Positions 11,892-23,430 are shown, numbered from the stretch's first letter. The stretch: DNA of 64,000 nucleotides from Rhizoclosmatium globosum (GCA_002104985.1 MCGO01000046.1:1-64000); one strand, 5' to 3'. Made by a program: numbers and translations. The notes: a model not told the origin generated them from the letters alone.

Positions 11892-12930
11892 ATGCCTTCA
11901 GAATCTTCTGCAGCAATGTGGTTTGAAACAACCAACAACTCAATTGGAATGGTTACGTTTGCGACAGTCTTTTACATGTTCTGTAGCGAAATGTGGCAGC
12001 TCGACCAGCATCCGAGGACTTGGGTCCGGCTGATGATTTACCTTGATGCAATAGCCTTCTTGATTTCGTATGGTGGAAATATGGCCGACGACGTACTTCC
12101 GTTATGCAGCCAAAAAAACGCTTATTCTTTCGTCGCAGACCTAGTTTGGTGTATGAAAGATGCTATCAAGTACGGTATGTTGAAACTTGAAAATCTCTTT
12201 CTACAGAAACGAAACTTATCACAGGTTCTTAGGATATATTACATTCAGGTCAATGACAATATGTGGATTCAAGTATCGACAGATTAAATTACCTTGTTAT
12301 TTCGTTGCCGGAACAAGCGCGCTGCTGTATTGGATTCTGATGGCTCAAGTCTATTCCTTCAACGATTCCAACAACTGCAAAGCTCACTTTGACTCTAAAG
12401 CTCCTCACGTGTTGTTGTATACTTATTGGACTCTTGTTGATATTGTCGCTGCAACGGGAATAATTCGGAAACTAAGGAGTGCGATCATAGAGTCTAAATT
12501 AGAACTGGGAGATGCTGGAGATGGCTACAAATTTTCAATTCTCAAGTTTAGAGAGGAAATGCGTCTTATCTTTGTCAGTATCAGTATGTTGGCGGTCACG
12601 ATTGTTGTTATAATTCAGACTACTCATCCTGAGGTGCCCACGTATCGTATTGGAACAATGGTATTCGTATTTTGCCAGTTATTTCTTGTCATTGGCTCAA
12701 AGAAAGTCGCTGTGGGTGGCCCTGATAGTCTCACAGGGCAGAGCATGTTTGAGCAGATTCCAACCCAGACTCAAAGTCACCAGATGAACGATCGCATACT
12801 ACTTGAACAGAATCAAGGTCCTCTTTACAGCACTTTCGTTCGACATAGTCTACCTAGGACGAAGTCGAGTTTGTCTACCCACAGTGACCTTCAGCGAAGT
12901 ACGTCACTGATAAGAAAGCCAAGTCAATGA
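11892..12930 (+). CDS. Seven-transmembrane protein, tandem paralogue 1 of 3
   Basis: Two exons, 11892-12174 and 12233-12930 (58-bp intron inside a Gly codon), about 326 residues. Seven hydrophobic segments are visible. The family signature near the N-terminus is a Trp-Phe-Glu start, then MVTFATVFYMF, an MWQLDQHPRTWVR loop and SYGGN. Two further landmarks are an MTICG turn after the intron and PTYRIGTMVFVF before the last helix. The C-terminal tail is hydrophilic and Ser/Gln-rich. The topology resembles a small receptor or transporter, but I cannot place it in a named family. The intron position is identical in all three copies, which proves duplication. Confidence 0.75.
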
Positions 12931-13114
12931 TATAATCCACCGAAACATGTACCATATTTGTACTCTATTTCATTTTGTATTTATCGAAAAAGTCTTAAAC
13001 GCTTTCACTACGGTTTCTGTTCAATTGCAACACAATTTCCGACATATAACCATTACCTATATGTAGCAAAAAACACAAGACCGTTCTATTTCGCTTAAAA
13101 TATTTTTATGACGA

Positions 13115-14074
13115 ATGGAAGCCATGACCACGCCTTCCTCCGCCGCTGCCTGGTTTGAGTCCACAAACAACGCATCAGGAATGGTCACGTTCGCAACAGT
13201 ATTATACATGTTTTCCACCGACATGTGGCAACTAGATCATCATCCGAGGACTTGGGTGCGGTTTATGATTTACCTGGACGCGGTGGCGTTTGTCGTATCA
13301 TATGGCGGAAACATTGCAAACAGTGCGCTCCCACTGTGCAGTCAGCGAAACGCGTATAATTTAGTTGCGGATATGCTTTGGTGTATGAAGGACGCCATCA
13401 AATACGGTACTGTAGATCTTACATAACGCGAAACCTCGCGACCGTTGCTATAACCTGAAATTTTAGGGTATATTACGTTTCGGTCCATGACAATATGTGG
13501 GTATAGCCCAAGAAAGATTTCGAGGTTCTCGTACGCGTCAGCTTCTGTCAGTATCGTGCTTTATTGTATTCTTATGGCGCAAGTCTATAGCTTTAATGTT
13601 CAGACCAACTGCTCTGCATATTTTCAGTCAAATATACCGAGAGTTTCGTTGTATCTCTTTTGGACCGTTATCGACGTTGCTTCTGCCGTCAGCATAATAT
13701 TCAAAATGCGAAAAGCCATATTAGAAACCCAAGAAAATCTCGGTTATTCGGTGGATTCAATCGCGTTTTCCATCGTCAAATTTCGAGAAGAGCTGCGATT
13801 GATATTTGTTGGTGTCAGTATGCTACCTGTTATGATTGTCATTATTGTACAAACGACACATCCAGAGCTTCCAACTTATAGAGTTGGGACAATGGTGTTT
13901 ATTTTTGCACAGCTTATTCTAGTCATTGGTTCCAAGAAAGTTGTTGTTCAGACACCTAGTGATCCGGACTACACAGACATTGAAAAGAAGGCCTGTACAG
14001 CAAAGAAATCCTCAGATCATCGTTTATCAATAGAGAAGGGCCAAAGCCAAAGTACGTTAGAGATTTGTGAATAA
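13115..14074 (+). CDS. Seven-transmembrane protein, tandem paralogue 2 of 3
   Basis: Two exons, 13115-13406 and 13467-14074 (60-bp intron at the same Gly codon as the neighbours), about 299 residues. It has the same seven segments and signature loops as copies 1 and 3 (MWQLDHHPRTWVR, SYGGN, PTYRVGTMVF). It is the most diverged of the three: the residues after MTICG read YSPRKIS, against FKYRQ in the other two, and the tail is shorter. 184 bp separate it from copy 1 and 65 bp from copy 3, so the promoters are very compact. Confidence 0.75.
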
Positions 14075-14139
14075 AAGCAGTAAAAAAAAATAAGCCCAAA
14101 ACATTTTTCAACGACAATCTTTCACAATCGAACCTAGAA

Positions 14140-15104
14140 ATGCCCCTAGTATCTTCTGCAACTATATGGTTTGACTCAACAAACAATGCAATCGGAATGG
14201 TGACGTTCGCAACAGTTTTGTACATGTTTTGCAGCGATATGTGGCAACTTGACTTTCATCCCAGAACTTGGGTCCGGCTCATGATATATCTCGATGCCAT
14301 CGCGTTCGCTATATCATACGGCGGAAATATGGTTGATGATTTACTTCCACTCTGTAGTCAGAAATACGCGTATTCCATTGTCGCAGACCTAATATGGAGC
14401 ATGAAAGATGCGGTTAAGTATGGTAAAACAAACTTTTGTTGTTGTTTGTATATCGCTGAAACCTTGAAACAGGATATATTGCATTCCGGTCAATGACAAT
14501 ATGTGGATTCAAGTATCGTCAAACGAAGCGACCGTGTTATACAGCAGCAGCAATCAGCGCTGTATTGTATTGGATACTGATGGCCCAAGTCTACTCCTTC
14601 AACGACTCAACCAACTGCGCGGCGTATTTCAAATCAAACATTCCGAGAGTTCTTCTTTACAGTTATTGGACTCTTGTCGATGTCGTTGCTGCCGTGGGAG
14701 TCATTCGTAAAATGAGGAACGCTATACTCGAAGCGCAGAGATTGGAGCTAGATGATACGATGGACAGACACGCGTTTTCTATTCTTAAATTTCGGGAAGA
14801 GTTACGCCTGATTCTCGTAAGTGTCAGTATGATCGCTGTTACGGTTGTGGTTATTGTGCAGACTACGAATCCAGAGCTGCCAACATATCGCGTAGGAACG
14901 ATGGTTTTTGTGTACTGTCAATTGATTCTCGTCATTGGAAGCAAGAAGGTTGAGGTTGGGGCACGAGATAGTGCTGTTGACTATGGTGATTTGGGGGAAC
15001 AGATTCAGACAGTGGTTCGGAATATCAGTCAGAGGAAAAGAGAGGAACAAATGATAACTAGGCAGAGTTTCAGCCAGAATCAAACCAATTCTCTGGTTGT
15101 GTAG
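14140..15104 (+). CDS. Seven-transmembrane protein, tandem paralogue 3 of 3
   Basis: Two exons, 14140-14422 and 14473-15104 (50-bp intron), about 304 residues. By eye it is closer to copy 1 than to copy 2: both have MTICGFKYRQ after the intron and MAQVYSFNDS in a luminal or external loop. It ends 4 bp before the convergent AlkB-like gene on the other strand, so the two 3' ends must overlap in the transcripts. Function unknown. Confidence 0.75.
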
Positions 15105-15107
15105 TTT

Positions 15108-15797
15108 TTATTGCCTCGTGGCATTGTCTTGATTTCCAATAGAATTCATTTCTGAGGATTGATTTGGTTTCATTTTCCGAAGCGTAATTGATATACGTTC
15201 TTTGCGAGTAATAATCCGCCCTTGGAATTCATCACTTAGAGTTTCCTTGATTCCGTGAGCCCAATTAAAACGGGATTCACCCGCCAAGCAAACTGCGCTT
15301 CCGGCCTCGAGTAAAAGAGCAATATGCTTTGCATTCTCGATTTCAGGAAAAACATCTCTTGAGTAAGAATCCGATGTTGAAGCTTGTCCAACATAACGAA
15401 AGTCCATCACAAGTGGCGATAAGAAACTGAATATTACGACTCCATCCTCAAACCTTGCGAGATCCACGTGTTCGACGATTCCTTCACCGGGACTATAATG
15501 GTTCGCAATCATCTGATCGAATGCAGGAGTTCGTGACTGGAGGTTACTGGGAAGCAGAGCCTTCGCTATGCCCAACAAGGGATCCAAGAAACTCGGCAGA
15601 GCATTTCCAAACCGCATAGCTTGGTTTGCGCCAATGTCAGGCTCAAACAAAGCGCGCAGGTGAGGTTCCAATGCCAGCATCAAGTCCAGGGGGAGAAGCC
15701 CGTCCATGACTATCAAACCAGGAATCTGAGCATGTTCAAAGACAGTTATTTCGTCGTCATCGTCGCTGATTTCGCCGAAGAGTTCGTGAAAGGTCAT
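15108..15797 (-). CDS. AlkB-like 2-oxoglutarate/Fe(II) dioxygenase
   Basis: About 229 residues from the ATG ending at 15797. An in-frame ATG at 15827 exists but would overlap the start of DPH7 on the other strand, so I prefer the inner one. A substrate-loop motif NHYSPGEGIVEH is followed directly by the iron ligands H-x-D (HVDLARF), the distal His (NWAHGI) and the 2OG-binding Arg pair (RKERISITLR). This is the AlkB core order. AlkB homologues demethylate nucleic acids or proteins or hydroxylate tRNA wobble bases; the paralogue group (ALKBH4, 6, 7 or 8-like) cannot be settled by eye. The gene is head-to-head with DPH7, 20 bp between start codons. Confidence 0.8.
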   Translation of the reverse strand: MTFHELFGEISDDDDEITVFEHAQIPGLIVMDGLLPLDLMLALEPHLRALFEPDIGANQAMRFGNALPSFLDPLLGIAKALLPSNLQSRTPAFDQMIANHYSPGEGIVEHVDLARFEDGVVIFSFLSPLVMDFRYVGQASTSDSYSRDVFPEIENAKHIALLLEAGSAVCLAGESRFNWAHGIKETLSDEFQGRIITRKERISITLRKMKPNQSSEMNSIGNQDNATRQ

Positions 15798-15817
15798 TTG
15801 AGCAAAAGAAAAGAACC

Positions 15818-16997
15818 ATGGAACCAAAGCACATTGTTGACACGCAACTGTGCTGCGATGCCTGCGAATTCAGCCCGTTTTCAGATAGCAACGATATAGT
15901 TGCTGTTGGTACATATCAAGTGGTTGGGCAGGAGGACGAAGGTGGAACCGCGCGAGAAGGTCGGGTCCTCCTCTTTGATTCGATGAAGGGGACTGAACTG
16001 CAGCGCTTTGACTGTGGCGCTGTCCTGGACCTTAAATGGTTGGTTGTTGAAGTTTCTGCGTGAACTGATGAGGTTACAGGTCGCATCAGAAACTGAACGA
16101 GAAAGCAACACTCGCTGTCGCGGATGCCCTCGGGAACGTGACTCTTCACACTCTCGATAACGATACAAAGAAATTGAATCAACTGACAAATTACAATAAT
16201 GCCTTGGACAAGATTCTGTGTCTCTCAATTGATTGGTCAAATCGCCTCACTTCAAATACAACTCCAAATATAATCGTCAGTCAAAGTAATGGGGACCTGA
16301 CGTTACTTGAACTTACAAACTCGTCGCTGGTCGAAAAGGAAACTTGGAATGCGCATGGATTTGAGGCATGGATCGCCGCATTTGATGCGTGGCAACCTGA
16401 ATCTGTCGTGTATTCTGGAGGCGACGATTGTATACTAAAAGTATGGGATATGCGAGCCGGTACGGCGATGGAGAGGATGAAGAGTCGAAAGTAAGTGTTT
16501 CTTCGTCCCCAACTCACGTATCCTGCACAATAATAATCCATGGTTGGCTTCAGGCATTCAGCAGGAGTTTGTAGTATTCAGTCGAATCCGTTTAGAGAAC
16601 ATATCTTGGCAACTGGAAGGTCTGCCTTGTTCATAATCAGATTCCAGATGAAACTGACCAATATTCCAGCTACGACGAACACATTTTGATATGGGACACG
16701 CGTTTTTTCAAAAATCCTCTCCACGACCATCACACAGAGGGAGGAGGGGTATGGCGTATCAAATGGCATCCCAAGAATCCACTCAGAATGTTGACAGCTT
16801 CAATGCACAGCGGATTCCACGTTATCGACTACGATGAAGATTATACTGGATCACAGACGGTCACGATATATAAAAATGAAGAGCATGGTTCATTGGCATA
16901 TGGTGCGGATTGGAGTTACGCTGAACCTGTTAATGGTGTAGATCATTTGAAAGGAACATGTTCATTCTATGACCATTCATTTCATTTATGGCACTAG
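15818..16997 (+). CDS. DPH7: Diphthine methyltransferase (WD-repeat), diphthamide pathway
   Basis: Four exons: 15818-16038, 16080-16490, 16554-16619 and 16670-16997, giving about 341 residues, a normal DPH7 length. Introns are 41, 63 and 50 bp and every junction keeps the frame. WD-repeat cores are visible (SGGDDCILKVWDMR; TGSYDEHILIWDTR), and the motif GGGVWRIKWHP is typical of DPH7/RRT2/WDR85. DPH7 removes the methyl ester from methylated diphthine on elongation factor 2, before the DPH6 amidation. The C-terminus ends at a WD strand (SFYDHSFHLWH). Convergent with the SET gene, 46 bp between stop codons. Confidence 0.88.
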
Positions 16998-17043
16998 AAA
17001 AAATAAACTTGGTCAAGAATCGTTGTATAAATTGACATTTAGT

Positions 17044-18416
17044 TTATTGAAGTGTCATCTCTTTAAGAGCTTCAGTAACTTCAGCTGCTTGCTTTCGCCC
17101 GCCCTTCTTCTTTCCGCTTCTATTATTAATTGCCTGAGTACTGGACCCAATCAAACTGTCCAATTTCTCCAAGCATGCATCAATGGGCCCAAACGCAATG
17201 TGAGAGCTGTGTAATAACTCGTGTGATCGCGTCTTCAGTCCGTCCATAAGTTTTTTGAGTCGATTTAGTTCCTTGAGTGTTGCAGCATCTTTGATTCGCT
17301 CGTCGCCTTCGGTAGTAGTTGTGCTCTGACTACTGCTACTCGAGGGTCGCTCTGTAGGAGTTGCACTTTGCGCGAGAGCGGCCTTTCTTGCATCTTCCAT
17401 CCCTTTCAAGAACTCGTTTGTTTCCAGTAGTGTTCGACGTAGATTAAGAACTAGGCGGTCCGCCTTTGTTTGAACATTGTCCAACTGTTTTTGAGTAGCA
17501 ATTTGATGACATTGCTCACAGTGTCCAGAAAGTTTCCCAACACGTCCGTCACAAGGACTTCCTGTCTCGGTGATGATGTTTCCCCACGGAAAAGCTCTAC
17601 AGACATAATCTTCATACTTTGGTCCAACCAACTCTTTATCTTGGACATCTTTCAACAGGCCAATTCGTTCCAGTGGAGAGCAACACCATTCGCAGGTGCA
17701 GTAAAAGAGGAAATGCTCCTCCAGTCGTCGTTGTCGATCCTCAGCAAGTTCAACCATAGCCACTAAATCAATATACGAGATTGTGATTTCTTCTCCTGGT
17801 GCTATCATTCGCTTTGACGTGAGAGTGTAGGTTGGAAGACCAGCCTCATCAGGATCCTCCTCAAACACAGCACAATTGGGATTACATGAATGATTTGCAT
17901 ACGAGAGAGTCACGAGGAGACCCGTTGGAAACGAATTGCATTCAACGACAAAGTAATATCTGAGTATTTCGTCTCTAGTGGGCGGGTTCAGTGGATTCGG
18001 AGGAGGCGACACTCGTTCCCAGGCTTCGATGCTTTCGATTGCCGATTTGATTGAATTCACAGGGATTTGGTCTCGTCGTGCTTGTGAAATCATGTCGATT
18101 GAGGCAGGAAACAGATTGGAGAGCAGGGCCGTGTTTGACGGAACCTGGCGACAGCGGAACAAAAGACGGGCGGCTAAATGCGATGCCAGGTACGAACTGT
18201 CAAAATGCAGTTAGATGCCATCTTGCTTTGTGTTGCTACACACCCAACAGCCCAGGTTTCAAACACTGACTCCTTCAGTAGAAGAGTGTCCTCGGGGATT
18301 CCTCCTTCAAAACCCTCACAAGGAACACATACAAATCCATTGCCCTTTCCTTCAATTGGCTGTGCTCGGATGCAGGAAGACTGGAAGAAAACAGGCATTT
18401 GAGACTGAGAAATCAC
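17044..18416 (-). CDS. SET-domain protein methyltransferase, SMYD-like
   Basis: Two exons, 18244-18416 and 17044-18196 (47-bp intron), about 441 residues. The SET start (IEGKGNGF...LLLKESVF) is in exon 1. The split core follows: SYANHSCNPNCAVF (SAM/substrate motif NHxCxPN), APGEEITISYIDL, and a post-SET cysteine cluster FYCTCEWC. A later HCEQCHQ may add a zinc ligand set. The Cys-rich MYND finger that usually interrupts SMYD SET domains is not visible, so it may be nearer to the Set5/Set6 type. The C-terminal half is helical and ends in a Lys-rich patch (SGKKKGGRKQ). Histone or non-histone target unknown. Confidence 0.82.
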
Positions 18417-18594
18417 GTGATGTTTTGAGACGGAAAATTGTCAAAAAACGCAAATCCCTTCACAAAAGCGACCTTTGAATCTGCTCCGTCTTCTTGATTG
18501 CGCAGCCTTCCTCTTATTCTGCTAAAGACTTGACGCTCTTTCTTGAAACACTCTGCTCTTCAACTCTTCTTCTCGACTGTGTTCCTTTGCAGAT

Positions 18595-19651
18595 ATGCGT
18601 TTGTCTTTATTGATCGTCGCAACTTCGTTGCTTCAATCTGTCAGTGCTGTTAATCAGTGCGCCACCTTAAATATCGCGGACGGAGGGTTCGTTTGCGCGG
18701 GGCCAGGAGCGTTTACATATTGTAGTGGAGGAGGTGAGAATCAAGTTTTATAGAACGCGAAATTCAATATCATTATGGATTTATCAACTCCTTCTCATAG
18801 TTCCTAGTACATTTGGAGCTCAAAAATGTCAACCGGGACTTCAGTGTTGCCAGGCTTCAAAGAGCTGCGACTACGCGTCTTCTTGTTCATCCGGAACACC
18901 ACCGAAACTTGATGGAGCCGACAGTGGAAGTGATGGTGGAATTATTATTAACGCTGGATTGGGTAATCAAGCCTCAACTGCCCCTATTGCTGTTCAAACA
19001 ACCGCTGCGGCCGTCGTCAGCTCATATGCTCCAGTACAGCCCAGTCCGGCACCAGCATCTGTGCTTCCTCAAACAAGTGCAGGTTCGAGTGGGGCACAAT
19101 CAACGGCAGCAGGAAACAATAACGGAGGAAATGGAGGAAGTGGAGGCAACAACGGTGGAATTACAACGTCAATCAACTACCAGATCCCACCACCTATCGT
19201 TATCCCACCAAGACCAATCGCACCTCCAACCCCAACAAGAACGTACCACTCATGGAAGCATCACAAACACGTACCAAGAACTTCGACGACTTCTAAAGCT
19301 AGACACACTTACCCCATGCACCACGTCCACCACTACAAGAAACCAAGAGTCACAAGAACTTACAAACATCACTACAGAACCAAAACAACCACAACTGTGA
19401 CTACTAAAACAAAGAAGAATTCAGTGACTAAGACTACACCAAAGACTGCTCCTCCATACCCAGGAAGCAACTTTGCACTAGACAAGGAGGGTATGCTCAT
19501 TGGTGCTATTCAAGGAGAACAGCGGGCTCAACCATTCAACCAAATCGTGGGACCAGGGGCTGGACATGACCCGTTGGTGCCAGGACCATACGTGAAAGAT
19601 ATCGCGAAGGGGGGTAACCCAGGATACGTCCTGCCAAAATACAACCCGTAA
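18595..19651 (+). CDS. Secreted Cys-rich protein, one CBM19-like module, His/Lys-rich tail
   Basis: Two exons, 18595-18733 and 18801-19651, about 329 residues. Signal peptide MRLSLLIVATSLLQSVSA. The module has the spacing C-x-(DGGFVC)-x-(FTYC)-SGG, then the intron, then CQPGLQCCQASKSC. This resembles family 19 chitin-binding modules (Cys...Cys...YC...G...CxxGxxC). A Pro/Ser/Gly-rich linker follows, then a strongly His-, Lys- and Thr-rich basic region (about 19230-19420). Probably a cell-wall or secreted protein that binds chitin or another polymer; the CBM assignment is by Cys pattern only. Confidence 0.7.
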
Positions 19652-20101
19652 AACCTAATCTGTTACAAATTACTCAACGAATGTTATCATTGAACCACGT
19701 GTATTATCTATAGATTCTTTTTTTTCATTTTTTTGTGAACAGTTTCCCCCTATATTTTACGAACTCTAATTTCTTATTTGAGTAAATAAACGCGCATAAT
19801 AGTACCTCATGAACACGTTTAAGTTAATTGGTAATTTTGCTGCAGCTGTTCCGTTTCAAAAGACTCAATTTCGTCAACGAATGAGTGAACGCACGACAAC
19901 AAGAATGCCTTCATAAATTCTAGTTTCTTGCTCCGATTGATTCAAATGAAGCAACGTCCTTCGAACGCGTCTCTGTTGACTGTTTTGGAAAAATTCGCAG
20001 ATCCCAACTGACAATCCCTTCATCGTCGATATTTCCCTGCTACAAAGGAATCGTCCATACCCATCAATAGCCCACAGATCAAAGCCGCTCGATAATCTGA
20101 A
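19652..20101. other. Intergenic region between the two Cys-rich genes
   Basis: 450 bp with poly-T/A tracts and a possible 3' processing signal near 19783 (gagtaaataaacg). It contains the 3' end of the upstream gene and the promoter of the next. No coding signal found. Confidence 0.5.
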
Positions 20102-21155
20102 ATGCTCATCTATTCCGTCTATGTCTTGGCGGTAGCTTCTATAATCTCCGCACAGCAGACCACGACGAGCGCTGTTGCTGCTGCTGCCGTCAACCCCTCT
20201 GCTACCTCTACTGCTGCAGCGCCTGTAACTACAACTGTAGTAGCTCCTGTAGTCACAACTGCTGCTGCAATTGTTCAGACTTCTTCTGCAAACGGAAATG
20301 TTGCCGCCACATCAGCACCCGTTTCTCCCGTTGCCTCAGCTGCGACATCAGCATCAGTTCCCGTGTCAGTCCAACCAACAGTATTTGCAACTGCAACAGC
20401 TACGGCTACGGCTACGGCGGGTGGATCAGGGAGCACTGCGTTTAACCCTGCAACCGCTTGTCAGGGTTTAGCTGATGGAGCTTTCGCTTGTGCGAGTTCT
20501 TCTCAATTTACCACGTGTTCTGCTGGAGGTACGTTTTTTTTTCTGTAGAAGTTGGCTTTTTATTTAATTCTGTCAATTTCAGTTCTTCAATTGGCACAAG
20601 TACAAGCATGTCAGCCTGGTTTGGTTTGTTGCCAATCCACTAAACGTTGTGAATGGCCGGGAACTTGTCCAAACGCACCATCAAACTGGACTCCAACGAC
20701 CAATAGCAACAACTGTCAGGGTGCTGCTGATTACTCATTCGTGTGTCCAAATCAGAGTCAATATACATATTGTTTGGCTGGAGGTATACGTTCTTTAATA
20801 CGCCCGTTTGAAAGCTGATGAACTGTCCTTCATAATAGCTCCCGTATTGAGCCAAGTTTCTAACTGTCAATTGGGCCTTGTTTGTTGCCAAAGTAGCCGC
20901 GCGTGTGTATCGCAAGGGCAATGTAATGGACCTACCGTGTACCCAACTCAGGTCTTCACCACAACGTCAAAAGGAGGACCAAGAAGAACATATGTGCACC
21001 ACAAACACAAGAAGTTCACAGCTAAAATCCGTCACCATCACAAACACAACCCGTTCAAGAGCCCCAAGACAAAGAAAACAACAGCCACTGCGACTACAAT
21101 GACCACTGCGACTACAAAGACCACTGTGACTACCGTGAGCACTAAATCGGCTTAG
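20102..21155 (+). CDS. Secreted Cys-rich protein with two CBM19-like modules
   Basis: Three exons, 20102-20528, 20583-20783 and 20839-21155, about 314 residues. Signal peptide ending near ISAQQ, then an Ala/Thr/Ser-rich spacer. Module 1 is CQGLADGAFAC...TCSAGG-(intron)-CQPGLVCCQSTKRC and module 2 is CQGAADYSFVC...YCLAGG-(intron)-CQLGLVCCQSSRAC. Each module is interrupted by an intron at the same Gly codon, as in the neighbouring gene, so module duplication carried the intron with it. The tail is basic and His/Lys/Thr-rich (HHKHKKFTAKIRHHHKH). Paralogue of the gene at 18595; same predicted role. Confidence 0.72.
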
Positions 21156-21303
21156 AATGTACAATGGGAGAATGTAATCGCGTGTTGAAGGCCTTTTTCT
21201 TCGACTCTATGTAAAATGCTCTAGTTTTTATCCACATTAATATAATTAGATTTTTATTCTCGTTTCTACAATTATTATGGTTTCAATAAAGAAGTATGCC
21301 TTT

Positions 21304-22051
21304 TTAGCTTTTCGCTTTCCGCAAGAATGACTTTATCCACTCTCCGAGTCGAGGCTTCCATACAGATGACCGCGATGATGCTGTTGAACCTGAACAAGAA
21401 TCTGAGCGAGGAACTAATGTAACCTCTGATGAGCGCCCACCATTTTGTTTCATATGGTCGAGTATCAGTTGCCAACTTGCTTGTGTTGCAGCATCTTCTA
21501 CAACTAAATCATATCCCAATATCCTTAACATCCGTCGTTCAAGAGTATTCAAAATTGCCAGTGAACAAACCCCCGCTTCCCTTGACCAGTCGTGATTCAT
21601 AATATCCGCCTTGTCCGTCCAATATTTATAGGCAACCACGTATGCAACGAGAAGCACCAGAAGTGGAGCTTCTTCGGGTACTCCATCTGGAAACAGTTTT
21701 TTTGGCGCCTCCTTTTGTTCAAAAAGTCGGTTGACGAAAGTTACGGTCGCCAAAAGGAGTTCGGGTGATGGATACGACACTCCATACAAACGTTTGGCGA
21801 AACGTCTGACTTTAGTGACTTGTTCCATGGGAAATGGAACGTGGTACTCGATAGTGTTGACCAGGAAGTCTACGAAAGGAACAGGTGTGAGCCAATTGAA
21901 GGTTTTGTATCAGAGTTCCCAAACCTGTTAGTGAGCATACGTCGCTATTAAAGGTTTCTTCGAGCATTTTCTTGAGCCACTGGCGGTGTGGGATTCCTCG
22001 TCTTCCATTTTCGCCAAAAATTGTTGACAGGTTGTGACTCACAAAAAACAA
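21304..22051 (-). CDS. Cyclin (Pho80/Pcl-type box), cluster member 1
   Basis: Two exons, 21925-22051 and 21304-21869 (55-bp intron), about 230 residues if the ATG ending at 22051 is used, which is phase-consistent. The cyclin fold is visible as SPELLLATVTFVNRLF, then VAYKYWTDKADIMNHDWS, LNTLERRMLRILGYDLVVED. It is the most diverged member: the usual YIDRYF helix is FVNRLF. The short C-terminal tail WIKSFLRKAKS is shared in character with the other copies (Trp plus Arg/Lys). Such cyclins activate Pho85-like kinases (phosphate sensing, polarity, cell cycle). It starts 11 bp from the stop of member 2. Confidence 0.72.
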
Positions 22052-22062
22052 GCTTACTAATT

Positions 22063-23278
22063 TTATTCAGTTGCGACTCCACCTGTTTCAAGATGAGTAA
22101 CATTCGAGACTTTGGCTTGTTCTTTGCTGAATAACTTCCAAAAACGTTTCCAACCCCTCCAGTTTTGTTTTGGCTCCAACTCTCGGCCAATTACATCATT
22201 AACAGGAGCTGCTTTCTTTTTATCTCTACCTAGAGTATTAAACTTTGGCATCGGTTCAGGTTCATTCCAGGCCGTGGCATGATCTTTTGTCGTTGCTCTT
22301 CTTCGTAATAGAGTATCCTCCTCCTCAAGGATGCGTTCATCAGTTCCCAAATTTTTAGAATCATCTTGTTCCGTGGAATTTGTTTTGATGTGGCTACTCC
22401 AAATGCTTGAAGCTGCTCGAGTTTCAGAAGCTGCTCGAGTCTCTGACGCTGGTCGTTGTCGACCCTCCATGATTAGACGTTGCGAAACGCTTGGACGGTC
22501 ACAAATCCCCACCTTAGATCTGTTGCGTTGTATAGTATTGCTTGCCGTACTTGCTCGCGAGGATACTTCATTTGACACTAATGAAGCAAATGCATCAGTT
22601 GTACTAATTCGCACCATCTAGAGAAAAGTCTTATTCAATGGTCAACTCGATGATTTAAATGGATCAGATTACCATGTACGCATCGGCTTCTTCTGTTAAG
22701 TCTTGAATTGTTTGCCACCATCGATCTTGGGTTTCCTCATCCTCAACAACAAGAGCATATTTGATAATCTAAAAAGGTCAAAAATATACATGAGAGATTA
22801 TGATCATTTAAGAACTTACTGCCAAAAACTCTCGCTCCATCGAGTTGACATCTTCAACCGTGAACATGTCACTACAAACTTCCAACCAGGCCTTGTTGAG
22901 TATAGCCACATCTGAGCAATACTTATGAGCCGTTATTAATGTTGAAAGAAATAGTCGAAAGTGGATAAAACTTGATTTCTCGTCAAAACGAGTTGTTGCA
23001 GCAAAATATCGATCGATGTATGTCAAAGCCGAGAGCATAACATTACTCGGAGACTTTGTGATAGCTAATATGTCTTTCGCGAACTTCCTCAAAGACTGCG
23101 TTGTTTCTCTGGGCATGGAACGTGATGTACAATTGTAAAAATGGTAACATCTATTACCACTTAATGTTGATATTCGAAGCCTCAAAACCTCACCTGCTAG
23201 CGCTTGAGATGCCTTTTGAGCACCAACAGTATTCTCTAGGATGCTGCAGAACTCTTTTGAGCTCTTCGGATTTTGCAT
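22063..23278 (-). CDS. Cyclin (Pho80/Pcl-type box), cluster member 2, long C-terminal extension
   Basis: Exons 22820-23278, 22673-22768 and 22063-22617; about 369 residues as read. The cyclin core is ALTYIDRYF, FLSTLITAHKYCSD, NSMEREFLA, then after an intron YALVVEDEETQDRW. The C-terminal exon adds about 185 Ser/Arg-rich residues ending near WKRFWKLFSKEQ. One segment is doubtful. By comparison with the sister genes, a 43-bp intron is expected after QALAG (23166-23124), and the following exon would read VHHVPCP before the LRKFAKDIL helix. That needs one more base in the GGG run at 23111-23113. As deposited, the frame stays open only if the intron is read through. Confidence 0.7.
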
Positions 23279-23430
23279 TTATGCAACACAATGGCACAAG
23301 GATTTTAAGATGAACCAGTCGTCCATAGTGCGAAAAATCATATAAGATGTTTAACGAGAGTAAAAACAAAAGCTCTATTTGCGATAAGGCAATTCAATAA
23401 TTCACATTGCTCGATCTGACGTATAAGTTT

